Assembly (NCBI GenBank): GCA_002774635.1
Contig: PEXU01000019.1
Location: 1-34,349 of the forward strand
Reading direction: 5' to 3'
From: Candidatus Kerfeldbacteria bacterium CG08_land_8_20_14_0_20_40_16
Lineage (GTDB): Bacteria; Patescibacteriota; Patescibacteriia; UM-FILTER-42-10
DNA length: 34,349 bases
Positions within the stretch are counted from its first letter, which is position 1; each line of letters starts with the position of its first letter. The notes beneath the pieces are model-generated. The model worked only from the letters and a program-made list of their open reading frames with translations. It ran no database searches and was not told the DNA's origin. Of this stretch, positions 26,929-34,289 are shown in pieces. The position numbers and the translations under genes were made by a program.

Positions 26929-27009
26929 AGATCAAAAAAAACAAAAATAATCCACAATCCGATTTTTTGTTTATAACCTGTGGAAAGAATGAGGATAAAT
27001 ACCATTTCG
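26929..27009. promoter_or_regulatory. Possible second DnaA-box cluster between dnaA and rpmH
   Basis: Degenerate DnaA-box-like words TAATCCACA, CTGTGGAAAG and GAGGATAAA within AT-rich DNA. Confidence 0.4.
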
Positions 27010-27038
27010 TTGACCACAAACACTGGGTCTGCTAGACT
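27010..27038 (+). promoter_or_regulatory. Candidate promoter for rpmH-rnpA-yidD-yidC
   Basis: TTGACC (27010-27015), 17-nt spacer, TAGACT (27033-27038). Confidence 0.45.
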
Positions 27039-27082
27039 GAAATTATCTCTAAATCTTATTTTATATTTAATAACGGAAGCGG

Positions 27083-27220
27083 ATGACCAAACGGACTTAT
27101 CAGCCCAAAAAAAGAAAACGACAAAAGAGCCACGGATTCAGAAAAAGAATGAAGAAACCAGCCGGAAGAAGAGTGCTTAAGAGAAGAAGAGCTAGGAAGA
27201 GAAAGAGAATCAGTATCTAA
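27083..27220 (+). CDS. rpmH: 50S ribosomal protein L34
   Basis: [45 protein letters not shown], 45 aa; not in the supplied ORF track. Confidence 0.96.
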   Translation: MTKRTYQPKKRKRQKSHGFRKRMKKPAGRRVLKRRRARKRKRISI

Positions 27221-27228
27221 TAAATTTT

Positions 27229-27597
27229 ATGCTGGCTAAACAGTATCGACTGGTCAAAAACAAAGAATTTGCCGAAGTCTATCGAAAAGGAAGGTCGGCG
27301 GCACTTCCCACGCTGGTCTTAAGGCTTAAAAAACAAGGTCAAGAAATTAAGGGGAGGGCGGTGAATTCCCGTTTCGGTTTCGTGGTATCCGGTAAAATTT
27401 TTAAGAAAATAGTTTTACGAAATAAATTAAAAAGGCAGCTCAGAAGCATAATTCAGGGCCGGCTGAATAGAATACCGGCGGGGTTTGACTGCGTGATTAT
27501 CGCTCGCTCCCGGATTAATACCCGGAATTATCGGCAGATAGAAGAGGATGTTGACCAATTACTCCAAAAATCCAATCTTTTAAAGCCAAACAAATGA
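27229..27597 (+). CDS. rnpA: Ribonuclease P protein component
   Basis: YRLVKNKEFAEVYRKGRS, RFGFVVSGKIFKKIVLRNKLKRQLR; follows rpmH. Confidence 0.93.
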   Translation: MLAKQYRLVKNKEFAEVYRKGRSAALPTLVLRLKKQGQEIKGRAVNSRFGFVVSGKIFKKIVLRNKLKRQLRSIIQGRLNRIPAGFDCVIIARSRINTRNYRQIEEDVDQLLQKSNLLKPNK

Positions 27598-27869
27598 AAT
27601 TCAAAATTTTTTTAATTTTTCGAAAAGCAGCCCTGTTTTTAATTAAGCTTTATCAAAGAACAGTTTCGCCAGACCACGGTTTTTGGTCGTATAAGCACCC
27701 CCACGGCTATTGCAAATTCAGCCCGACCTGTTCTCAATACGCTTACCAAGCCATTGAAAATTGGGGGATTATTGTCGGCGGAGGCAAAGCCATTAAGCGA
27801 ATTATTCGATGTAATCCTTTTAGTCGAGGAGGATACGATCCAATCAAATTAGAAGAAAATGACACTTAA
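27594..27869 (+). CDS. yidD: Membrane protein insertion efficiency factor YidD
   Basis: KLYQRTVSPDHG..., CKFSPTCSQYAYQAIENWG, RIIRCNPFSRGGYDPI; 4-nt ATGA overlap with rnpA. Confidence 0.93.
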   Translation: MKFKIFLIFRKAALFLIKLYQRTVSPDHGFWSYKHPHGYCKFSPTCSQYAYQAIENWGIIVGGGKAIKRIIRCNPFSRGGYDPIKLEENDT

Positions 27870-27887
27870 GTTGGAATTAAAGAGAGT

Positions 27888-28691
27888 ATGATCGCCTTAT
27901 TTAACACTATCCTTTACGAACCGCTTTTTAATGGGTTGATTTATCTTTATCACGTAATCCCCGGAAAAGATATCGGAATTGCTATAATTTTGCTAACCTT
28001 AGCCATAAAAATAGTATTATTCTTCCCCTCTCTTTCTGCGATTAAGTCACAAAAAGCGCTGCAGGAAACCCAGCCCAAATTAGAGGCTCTTAAGAAAAAA
28101 TATAAAGATAACAAGGAGGAACTGGGAAAACAGCTGATGAAATTCTATAAGGACAACAAGGTTAGCCCCTTTTCTTCCTGCCTTCCCCTGCTGATTCAGT
28201 TGCCGATTCTTATCGCCCTCTATCGGGTATTTTTAAATGGCTTAATTACTGATCCTGCCACCGGATTACTAACTTCCGGCCAATTAGATCATCTTTACGG
28301 TTATTTGAGAGACGTATATTCTAACACCCCCATTCATTCTATGTTTTTGGGATTTATTGATATGGCTAAAAATAAGAACATCATTCTAGCGGTGATCGCT
28401 GGAGCATTGCAGTTTTGGCAGGGAAAAATGATGGTAACTAGGAAACCGGAAATAAAGACCGCGGGCAGTAAAGACGAAAACCGGGCCGCATCCCTTAATC
28501 GCCAGATGATTTATTTTATGCCAATCATCACCGTGGTTTTTGGATACCAGTTCCCAGCCGGGCTGACTCTTTATTGGGTAGTATCGACCCTGTTCACCAT
28601 TGTCCAGCAACATTACTTTTTTAGAAAGAAAAATTCCCAGCCAAAGCAACTATTAGCTTCTCCATCAAACAGCAATGAAAATAAGCAATAA
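27888..28691 (+). CDS. yidC: YidC/Oxa1 family membrane protein insertase
   Basis: YEPLFNGLIYLYHVIPGKDIGIAIILLTLAIKIVLFFPSLSAIKSQKALQETQPKLEALKKKYKDNKEELGKQLMKFYKDNKVSPFSSCLPLLIQLPILIALY. Confidence 0.95.
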   Translation: MIALFNTILYEPLFNGLIYLYHVIPGKDIGIAIILLTLAIKIVLFFPSLSAIKSQKALQETQPKLEALKKKYKDNKEELGKQLMKFYKDNKVSPFSSCLPLLIQLPILIALYRVFLNGLITDPATGLLTSGQLDHLYGYLRDVYSNTPIHSMFLGFIDMAKNKNIILAVIAGALQFWQGKMMVTRKPEIKTAGSKDENRAASLNRQMIYFMPIITVVFGYQFPAGLTLYWVVSTLFTIVQQHYFFRKKNSQPKQLLASPSNSNENKQ

Positions 28692-28989
28692 AAAAATAAT
28701 CCATTTGCCGGTATTCACCAAATCAGGGAAAGAACTGGGCAAAGTCGCAGGTTTTGAAATTGACGTTGATGCGCAAACCATAACCCGTTATTATGTTAAG
28801 AGTAGTAACCTGATTGCGGAACTTTTTGCCAAAGAGTTAATTATCGCCGCTGCTCAAGTCATCTCCATAACGGAAGAAAAAATGACTGTAGAAGATTTAG
28901 ATTTAAAAGAAAAGGAAGGGGTTCTAGACAAAAATCAATTAATGAAAGATAAAGTAGCACCGCCTGTTTCGTTTAGCAAATCTAGATAA
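28675..28989 (+). CDS. PRC-barrel-like domain protein
   Basis: LPVFTKSGKELGKVAGFEIDVDAQTITRYYVKSS; overlaps the yidC 3' end. Confidence 0.7.
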   Translation: MKISNKKIIHLPVFTKSGKELGKVAGFEIDVDAQTITRYYVKSSNLIAELFAKELIIAAAQVISITEEKMTVEDLDLKEKEGVLDKNQLMKDKVAPPVSFSKSR

Positions 28990-29016
28990 AGAAACAAGGC
29001 CAGCAAAGTTAAAGAG

Positions 29017-29045
29017 CAGGGGGAAAAGATCAGCCCCCTGTTTTT
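29017..29045 (+). terminator. Rho-independent terminator after the yidC operon
   Basis: CAGGGGG-aaaagatcag-CCCCCTG-TTTTT. Confidence 0.85.
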
Positions 29046-29109
29046 AAATTGAAATTAGCATGAAATAGAAAAAATGAATCCAGCAGCTACAATAAGAATT
29101 TATAAAGAA

Positions 29110-29235
29110 TTCGGTGAATAATGTCATTCCGGACTTGATCCGGAATCCAGTAAATACCACGAGTAGTCCATTTTAATTGTATATTCTGGATTCCCGCTTT
29201 CGCGGGAATGACGACTAGAGACATTATTCACCGAA
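29110..29235. mobile_element. 126-bp MITE-like element with perfect 16-bp terminal inverted repeats
   Basis: TTCGGTGAATAATGTC (29110-29125) and GACATTATTCACCGAA (29220-29235); inner hairpins ATTCCGGACTTGATCCGGAAT and ATTCCCGCTTTCGCGGGAAT; non-coding. Confidence 0.75.
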
Positions 29236-29304
29236 CTACATAAAAGCAGATTACCCTTTAAATAATAATATGTCATAATACAGTACAGTAACTGGCCATT
29301 TTAT

Positions 29305-29700
29305 ATGTATTTGAAGTTTAGAAGTAAAAGAGCTAATTTTAGCCAAAACAGCAAGCCAAAACAGCGATTTGCCTCCTTTTTTGGATTTCTTAAAAAAAGA
29401 AAAAGTACAAAGCAGATTGCCACGGGGGTTTTTCTTTCGTTGGGATTTAATAATACTTTTTTTGAAGAACCGGCACTGTTCCCCGCTCCCATCGAAAGAA
29501 AATTTCCACCAGTCGCTCGGCGAATAGTCTGGGCGCTAATTTTTGTCGTGCTATTGGTAGGAATAATAGAAATAACCTTGCCGAATTTACCTAAAATTAT
29601 TCCTTTGACAAAAAACATCCCGGAAATTTCTTTTTATTCGGAAAAGGATATTTTTCTAAGTTCTGAAACACCGAATTTTTCAATCTCCCTCCCTTTATAG
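29305..29700 (+). CDS. Hypothetical single-TM protein
   Basis: 131 aa with TM segment RIVWALIFVVLLVGIIEI. Confidence 0.5.
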   Translation: MYLKFRSKRANFSQNSKPKQRFASFFGFLKKRKSTKQIATGVFLSLGFNNTFFEEPALFPAPIERKFPPVARRIVWALIFVVLLVGIIEITLPNLPKIIPLTKNIPEISFYSEKDIFLSSETPNFSISLPL

Positions 29701-29720
29701 AGGCTTTTTAAATAAAAAAT

Positions 29721-30320
29721 ATGGAAACAAAATTAAGAAAGACCAAAGAACAAATTATTTCTCTGATTATCATTTTAGTCATGTTTACCATGGTTTTTGG
29801 TAAACTAATGATTAGTAATATCCAAGATGTGTGGGCAGATGATCAAGCTAATATCACTCTTGAGGAGATAATTACTGGGTCTGATCTTGGCACCTCTGCT
29901 CCGACTCAAGTTAACTTCGCCGGTTTCACCATTAATGGTTTTGTCACTAATGTAGCTGCTACTTTAAACGATGCGAACGCGTGGGATTTGCGAGGCACGG
30001 GTGTTGGTTGGAGTTTTACAGCAATAACTAATAATATGATTGGTTCTGGTTTATTAGCACCGGGAAACATGATTGCCAATACGGCTATCAATATTAGTAC
30101 GGCAGGAGGGATCACAGGGTTGGGTGGTTCTAGTACTACTGGCATAGCTTTAGGTGGTTCAATAGGAAACTTCTCTGATGGACCAATGACCATTGCCAAT
30201 GCCTCTACTAATAATGGTATGGGTAACTATGTCGTTAACAGCACTATTCTTCAAACTACTATTGCTGCAAACAATAAAGCCGGAACCTATCAAAGTACGC
30301 TGACAATCAGCATACAATAA
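29721..30320 (+). CDS. Secreted surface protein, WxL-domain-like
   Basis: N-terminal signal/anchor IISLIIILVMFTMVFGKLMI; LRGTGVGWSFTAITNNM and NKAGTYQSTLTISIQ resemble WxL domain ends. Confidence 0.6.
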   Translation: METKLRKTKEQIISLIIILVMFTMVFGKLMISNIQDVWADDQANITLEEIITGSDLGTSAPTQVNFAGFTINGFVTNVAATLNDANAWDLRGTGVGWSFTAITNNMIGSGLLAPGNMIANTAINISTAGGITGLGGSSTTGIALGGSIGNFSDGPMTIANASTNNGMGNYVVNSTILQTTIAANNKAGTYQSTLTISIQ

Positions 30321-30339
30321 AATATTTTAAATAAAAATA

Positions 30340-30376
30340 ACTACGACAGTATTAGCAAGTCGTGGTTTTTTGTTTT
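30340..30376 (+). terminator. Terminator after the WxL-like gene
   Basis: ACTACGAC-agtattagcaa-GTCGTGGT-TTTTTG. Confidence 0.7.
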
Positions 30377-30664
30377 AACAAGCGGGAAGCTGAATAGGAA
30401 ACGTATTAGAAGCCAAGCGTAAGCTAAAATTCAGAGTAGTTTTTATTTAGGGATTCATGTTTGGAAAATTTTAATCCAAACTAAAACTTGCTTATAGTAA
30501 TCCGGGAGAAGTTTATTTTAAAAAATAAGATTGCATCGGATTGTTCTTTGGAAAAAAATTGGGATTGTCCGAAGAGCAATTATTTTGATATTATTTCTAT
30601 TGCTATTTTGGCTAATATTAGCAAAAAACAGCGGGTAATTAAAGAAAAAGAAAAGGAATAAAAA

Positions 30665-30745
30665 ATGAAACAAGTCCTACGAAAAGAGATAAAAAAATCC
30701 ATAGATGAAGCAAAAGAGCAAAATAAATCTAAAAATAATCAATAA
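30665..30745 (+). CDS. Possible 26-aa basic peptide
   Basis: MKQVLRKEIKKSIDEAKEQNKSKNNQ with AGGA upstream. Confidence 0.2.
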   Translation: MKQVLRKEIKKSIDEAKEQNKSKNNQ

Positions 30746-31195
30746 TAACCTAGGGCTTATTAGTAAAAAGTTAAAAAAATATGAAGCGGAGATCTACATC
30801 TATTTATTCTAAATCATACTGATCAGATTATGTTAACTGAATGATTAAAATTAAAAACAGGGAGAGTGAAGAAAAAAATATTCCACTCCCCTGCTTTTAA
30901 ATTAGCACTATTTACATCAACCACTAGAGTAGTAAGCGTAGCGAGCGCCGGGCACAATTAGATTCTTGTGAGCCATTACTTCTAGTTCAGCTAGTCTCTC
31001 TCCTAGTGTCAAAATTCCATAAAACATTTCACTTCTCTAGGGTTTTTTAATTTTAATACTATTTTAAATAGATTATCCGTTTTGGGATTATTTCAATTAA
31101 TCGTGGGGATTAATTAATGCTTTTTCAAAAGAGAGAGTTTTATTTAATTGAAGCATAATAAATCTAACATATTGCTAAATCCAAAACGGCTGTTT

Positions 31196-31225
31196 TAAAA
31201 AACAGGACGACTATTGCCGTCCTGG
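31196..31225 (-). terminator. Terminator of the minus-strand orphan gene
   Basis: Minus strand AGGACGgcaatagtCGTCCT followed by GTTTTTTAAAA. Confidence 0.7.
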
Positions 31226-31246
31226 GTTTAATAAAGAACGTTGTTT

Positions 31247-31504
31247 TTAGGCTCCCACTATTCTCAGCCACTCCACTGGAATGTGCCGCCCGGTATCCTG
31301 TCCTCCTTCGAAAACGTGAACCTGCGAAGCAGTCTTTTCTGCAGGACCAAGGTCGAAGAGCCGACCATCCCGAAGGCGAGCAATGTGGGTTGAGCTGCCC
31401 GGACATTCATCACCACCGTCGTAGATCCCTGGTTTACACAAGTGAGTGTAGTCCTCTCCTGGTAAGGGAATCCCAATAACTTTAACTGTACCCTGATTTT
31501 TCAT
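31247..31504 (-). CDS. Orphan small protein, 85 aa, G+C-rich relative to its surroundings
   Basis: MKNQGTVKVIGIPLPGEDYTHLCKPGIYDGGDECPGSSTHIARLRDGRLFDLGPAEKTASQVHVFEGGQDTGRHIPVEWLRIVGA; SD AAAGGAG precedes ATG at 31504; own terminator. Confidence 0.7.
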   Translation of the reverse strand: MKNQGTVKVIGIPLPGEDYTHLCKPGIYDGGDECPGSSTHIARLRDGRLFDLGPAEKTASQVHVFEGGQDTGRHIPVEWLRIVGA

Positions 31505-31620
31505 GCTAAACTCCTTTTTGTTCAAATCAGTATTTACCCATTTTAAATAAGCTTAGCAGAAGAAGGCAAAAAATGTAAATCCTATATCATGCCATAATAT
31601 CCCAATATCGTCAACAATCC

Positions 31621-31649
31621 TTGTATTTTTAGCCATTTTTTATTATGAT
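31621..31649 (+). promoter_or_regulatory. Candidate promoter for the small membrane ORF
   Basis: TTGTAT, 17-nt spacer, TATGAT. Confidence 0.35.
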
Positions 31650-31674
31650 AGAATAACTAAGCTAGATTAAATCA

Positions 31675-31845
31675 ATGGAAGAAAAACAAGAAAAGTCAGA
31701 ATATTCTTTGAAAAAAGACCTAATCACGGTTATAATCCTTACTTTAATTTTTTGCGTTGTCTTGGTTGGGTTAAAGATTATTGATAATCAAAGCGGATCA
31801 ATATCGGAATTGGCTAGTAAAATCATGTCTTATATTGTTAGATAG
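31675..31845 (+). CDS. Small single-TM protein, 56 aa
   Basis: MEEKQEKSEYSLKKDLITVIILTLIFCVVLVGLKIIDNQSGSISELASKIMSYIVR; below the ORF-track length cutoff; hairpin downstream. Confidence 0.5.
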   Translation: MEEKQEKSEYSLKKDLITVIILTLIFCVVLVGLKIIDNQSGSISELASKIMSYIVR

Positions 31846-32020
31846 ATTTTACGACCCTCATATTCTTCTAGAATAAGCCCTTTTAGGCTTATATTGTTAT
31901 TATTAGACAATAATCTGGATTCTCATAATACTATGATTTGGTCGCTTCTAATAGAGGGTGATTGGTGCCATTAATGCACGATACCTGTCCCCTATACTGG
32001 ACGCTCGTATTTTACCTGCG

Positions 32021-32062
32021 TCCCTGTAGTTCTCAGTCATTCAACAGGGCAGGCAACGGATA
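32021..32062 (+). pseudogene. tRNA-Arg-like D-arm remnant split by a 22-nt insertion
   Basis: TCCCTGTAGTTC + tcagtcattcaacagggcaggc + AACGGATA, compared with tRNA-Arg CTTGTAGTTCAACGGATA. Confidence 0.35.
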
Positions 32063-32084
32063 CCACCCGCCCGCCCTGCCTGAA

Positions 32085-32193
32085 TCCCTCGTAGTTCAAC
32101 GGACCCGCCTTCCTTCGCCTGATAGCGAATCCATTGGCGGGCCAGGTAGAACAAAGGATTTTTACGCTTTATATAATGATTTATCCTGAACCA
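32085..32193 (+). pseudogene. tRNA-Arg-like pseudogene with a 43-nt palindromic insertion in the D-loop
   Basis: CCCTCGTAGTTCAACGGA | 32104-32146 | TAGAACAAAGGATTTTTACGCTTT; removing the insert restores the D-arm GTTC-AACGGATA-GAAC of the intact downstream tRNA-Arg. Confidence 0.6.
32104..32146. repeat. Palindromic element inside the tRNA remnant
   Basis: CCCGCC-ttcc-TTCGC-ctgata-GCGAA-tccatt-GGCGGG-ccagg. Confidence 0.65.
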
Positions 32194-32198
32194 ATATT

Positions 32199-32273
32199 CC
32201 CCTTGTAGTTCAACGGATAGAACAAGGGACTCCTAAGCCCTAGATCTAGGTTCAATTCCTGGCAAGGGGACCA
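32199..32273 (+). tRNA. tRNA-Arg(CCT)
   Basis: Acceptor CCCCTTG/CAAGGGG, D-stem GTTC/GAAC, anticodon loop CTCCTAA, T-stem CTAGG/CCTGG, encoded CCA. Confidence 0.93.
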
Positions 32274-32359
32274 ATGGTGCGGGGTGAAATTCCTTCCGAA
32301 AACACCAATAAACGCAGGTAATAATCTCTTTTTATAGAAATTAGGGAGGAAATTGTATA

Positions 32360-32375
32360 TGTTCCACGTGGAACA
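32360..32375. promoter_or_regulatory. parS: parS-like site 1
   Basis: TGTTCCACGTGGAACA perfect 16-bp palindrome, matches known chromosomal parS form. Confidence 0.8.
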
Positions 32376-32380
32376 ATTTA

Positions 32381-32456
32381 GGGCCCGTAGCTCATCTGGT
32401 AGAGCGCTACATTCGCATTGTAGAGGTAAGGGGTTCGAGTCCCCTCGGGTCCACCA
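32381..32456 (+). tRNA. tRNA-Ala(CGC)
   Basis: Acceptor GGGCCCG/CGGGTCC with G3:U70, D-stem GCTC/GAGC, loop TTCGCAT, T-stem AGGGG/CCCCT, encoded CCA. Confidence 0.95.
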
Positions 32457-32584
32457 AGCAGAAGGAGATTGGTTAGTTATATGTGATCGTGATATTCAAG
32501 GATTACTAAGTTAATGTGTAATAGGGACTTTGGTTAATTTGGCTATAATTGCTACAATAGTATTATAGGTTTAAGCTAATGAAT

Positions 32585-32600
32585 TGTTCCACGTGGAACA
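32585..32600. promoter_or_regulatory. parS: parS-like site 2
   Basis: TGTTCCACGTGGAACA, inside a perfect 22-bp palindrome AATTGTTCCACGTGGAACAATT. Confidence 0.8.
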
Positions 32601-32660
32601 ATTATTCAAAACAGTTAAAATCAATAGGATTTTAAGTAGCCTAAACGAAAGGAGGTGAAT

Positions 32661-33368
32661 ATGTATACCATGCAATCTTGGGGCGACACAATTGCTTCCT
32701 CTTTTCAGGATCTATGGACCAGATTCATCAATTTTCTACCCAGTCTGCTGGGAGCTTTATTAGTAGTTGTTATTGGCTGGTTAATTGCAGCTGGTATAGG
32801 AAAACTGATTACTGAAGTTCTGAAGAAATTATGGCTTGATAAGGCAATCAAAAAAACCAGGATTAATGAATTGTTTGAAAAAGCCGGCGTTCCCTTTAAT
32901 GTATCGAATGCGATTGGATTCCTGGTAAAGTGGTTTTTGATTCTCGTATCAATTTTAGCCGCTGCTGATATCCTCAACCTAGATCAAGTCACCGCTTTTC
33001 TTAACAGAGTGCTACTCTATATTCCAAACGTTGTAATAGCTGTGATTATTCTTTTGTTTGGGGCACTATTTGCCAGTTTCATTGCCCAAATTATAGAAGG
33101 GGCAGTAAAAGCAGCAAGGCTAACTACTGGTCATTTTCTGGCCGCGATTGCTAGATGGTCCATAATCATTTTCTCTATTTTGGCTGCCTTGGTTCAGTTG
33201 GGGATTGCCGCTTCTTTACTAGAGATCCTTTTTACCGGGCTGGTAGCAATGATTGCTATTGCGGGCGGACTGGCTTTTGGCCTTGGCGGAAGAGGACAGG
33301 CAGAAAAGATACTGGGTCAGATCGAAAAGGATTTGAAACACAAAGATCCGTCTTCTTCGGAAAATTAG
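32661..33368 (+). CDS. TM-helix-repeat membrane protein (CmpX/MscS-related)
   Basis: LPSLLGALLVVVIGWLIAAGIGKLI, IPNVVIAVIILLFGALFASFIAQII, GLAFGLGGRGQAEKIL; strong SD AAAGGAGGTG before ATG 32661. Confidence 0.8.
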   Translation: MYTMQSWGDTIASSFQDLWTRFINFLPSLLGALLVVVIGWLIAAGIGKLITEVLKKLWLDKAIKKTRINELFEKAGVPFNVSNAIGFLVKWFLILVSILAAADILNLDQVTAFLNRVLLYIPNVVIAVIILLFGALFASFIAQIIEGAVKAARLTTGHFLAAIARWSIIIFSILAALVQLGIAASLLEILFTGLVAMIAIAGGLAFGLGGRGQAEKILGQIEKDLKHKDPSSSEN

Positions 33369-33529
33369 ACGGGGGTAATAAAGTAATTTATACTTCAATT
33401 TACTCTAGATTTTGATACCCTTAAGATATATACGTAAAGGGCAGATAAAATATATTATCTGCTTTTTACATACAAAGGATACATATTTAGACTCCTGTAC
33501 TTAAGTATGTTCTGTGGTACAATAGGGAT

Positions 33530-34225
33530 ATGACAAAGTCACTATTGAGGATAGAATTAAGGAATAGAGTAAGGGAATTAAGAAAGCTTGGGAAAACATA
33601 TTCTGAGATTAAGCTAAAGATTGGTGAATCAATGCCTAAAAGTACCATTTCAAATTGGTGTAAAGGAATAAAACCACCAGCCTTTTATACAAAGAAGATT
33701 GAGAGTATCAACCAAGAAAATCTAAAAAAAGCTCGAGAAATCGCGGTTCAAGTCAATAGAATTAGACGTGAGAAATATCTGGCTAATTTGAGGACTAAGA
33801 ACCTTTATCTTATTAATAAGATAACCAAAGATGTTTCTAAAATAGCGCTTGCAGTGTTGTTTTTGGGAGAAGGATCAAAAAGTGTAAAAGGAACGGTTAT
33901 CTTTGGAAATTCGGATCCTGCCATTATTCAGCTATTTTTGGGCCTATTAAGGAAATGCTACAAAATCGACGAAAGCAAATTTAGATGCACCGTACAATGT
34001 AGAGCTGATCAAGATACAGTAAAACTCGAACAATACTGGTCTAAAATTACTAGAATTTCCCTTAATCAGTTCTACAAAGCAAGAATTGATCCTCGTACCG
34101 TCAATCGACCAACGCTTAAACTGGATTACAAAGGGGTATGCCGGATTGATTACTTCTCTGCTGATGTTTATAATGAACTCAAAGTTATTTATCAACTCAT
34201 CTGTCAGCAGTATGAGGGCCCATAG
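33530..34225 (+). CDS. N-terminal HTH plus LAGLIDADG-endonuclease-like protein
   Basis: LRKLGKTYSEIKLKIGESMPKSTISNWCKG (HTH) and IALAVLFLGEGSKSVKGTVIFGNSDPAIIQLFLGLLRKCY...FRCTVQCRADQD...YWSKIT. Confidence 0.6.
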   Translation: MTKSLLRIELRNRVRELRKLGKTYSEIKLKIGESMPKSTISNWCKGIKPPAFYTKKIESINQENLKKAREIAVQVNRIRREKYLANLRTKNLYLINKITKDVSKIALAVLFLGEGSKSVKGTVIFGNSDPAIIQLFLGLLRKCYKIDESKFRCTVQCRADQDTVKLEQYWSKITRISLNQFYKARIDPRTVNRPTLKLDYKGVCRIDYFSADVYNELKVIYQLICQQYEGP

Positions 34226-34289
34226 TAAAGTGGTATTATGCATCCATGGCATGGATGAGTCCGGGGTTCGACTCCCCGTGGGTCCACCA
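34216..34289 (+). tRNA. tRNA-Ala(GGC)
   Basis: Acceptor GGGCCCA/TGGGTCC with G3:U70, anticodon stem CATCC/GGATG with loop ATGGCAT, T-stem CGGGG/CCCCG, encoded CCA. Confidence 0.92.
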
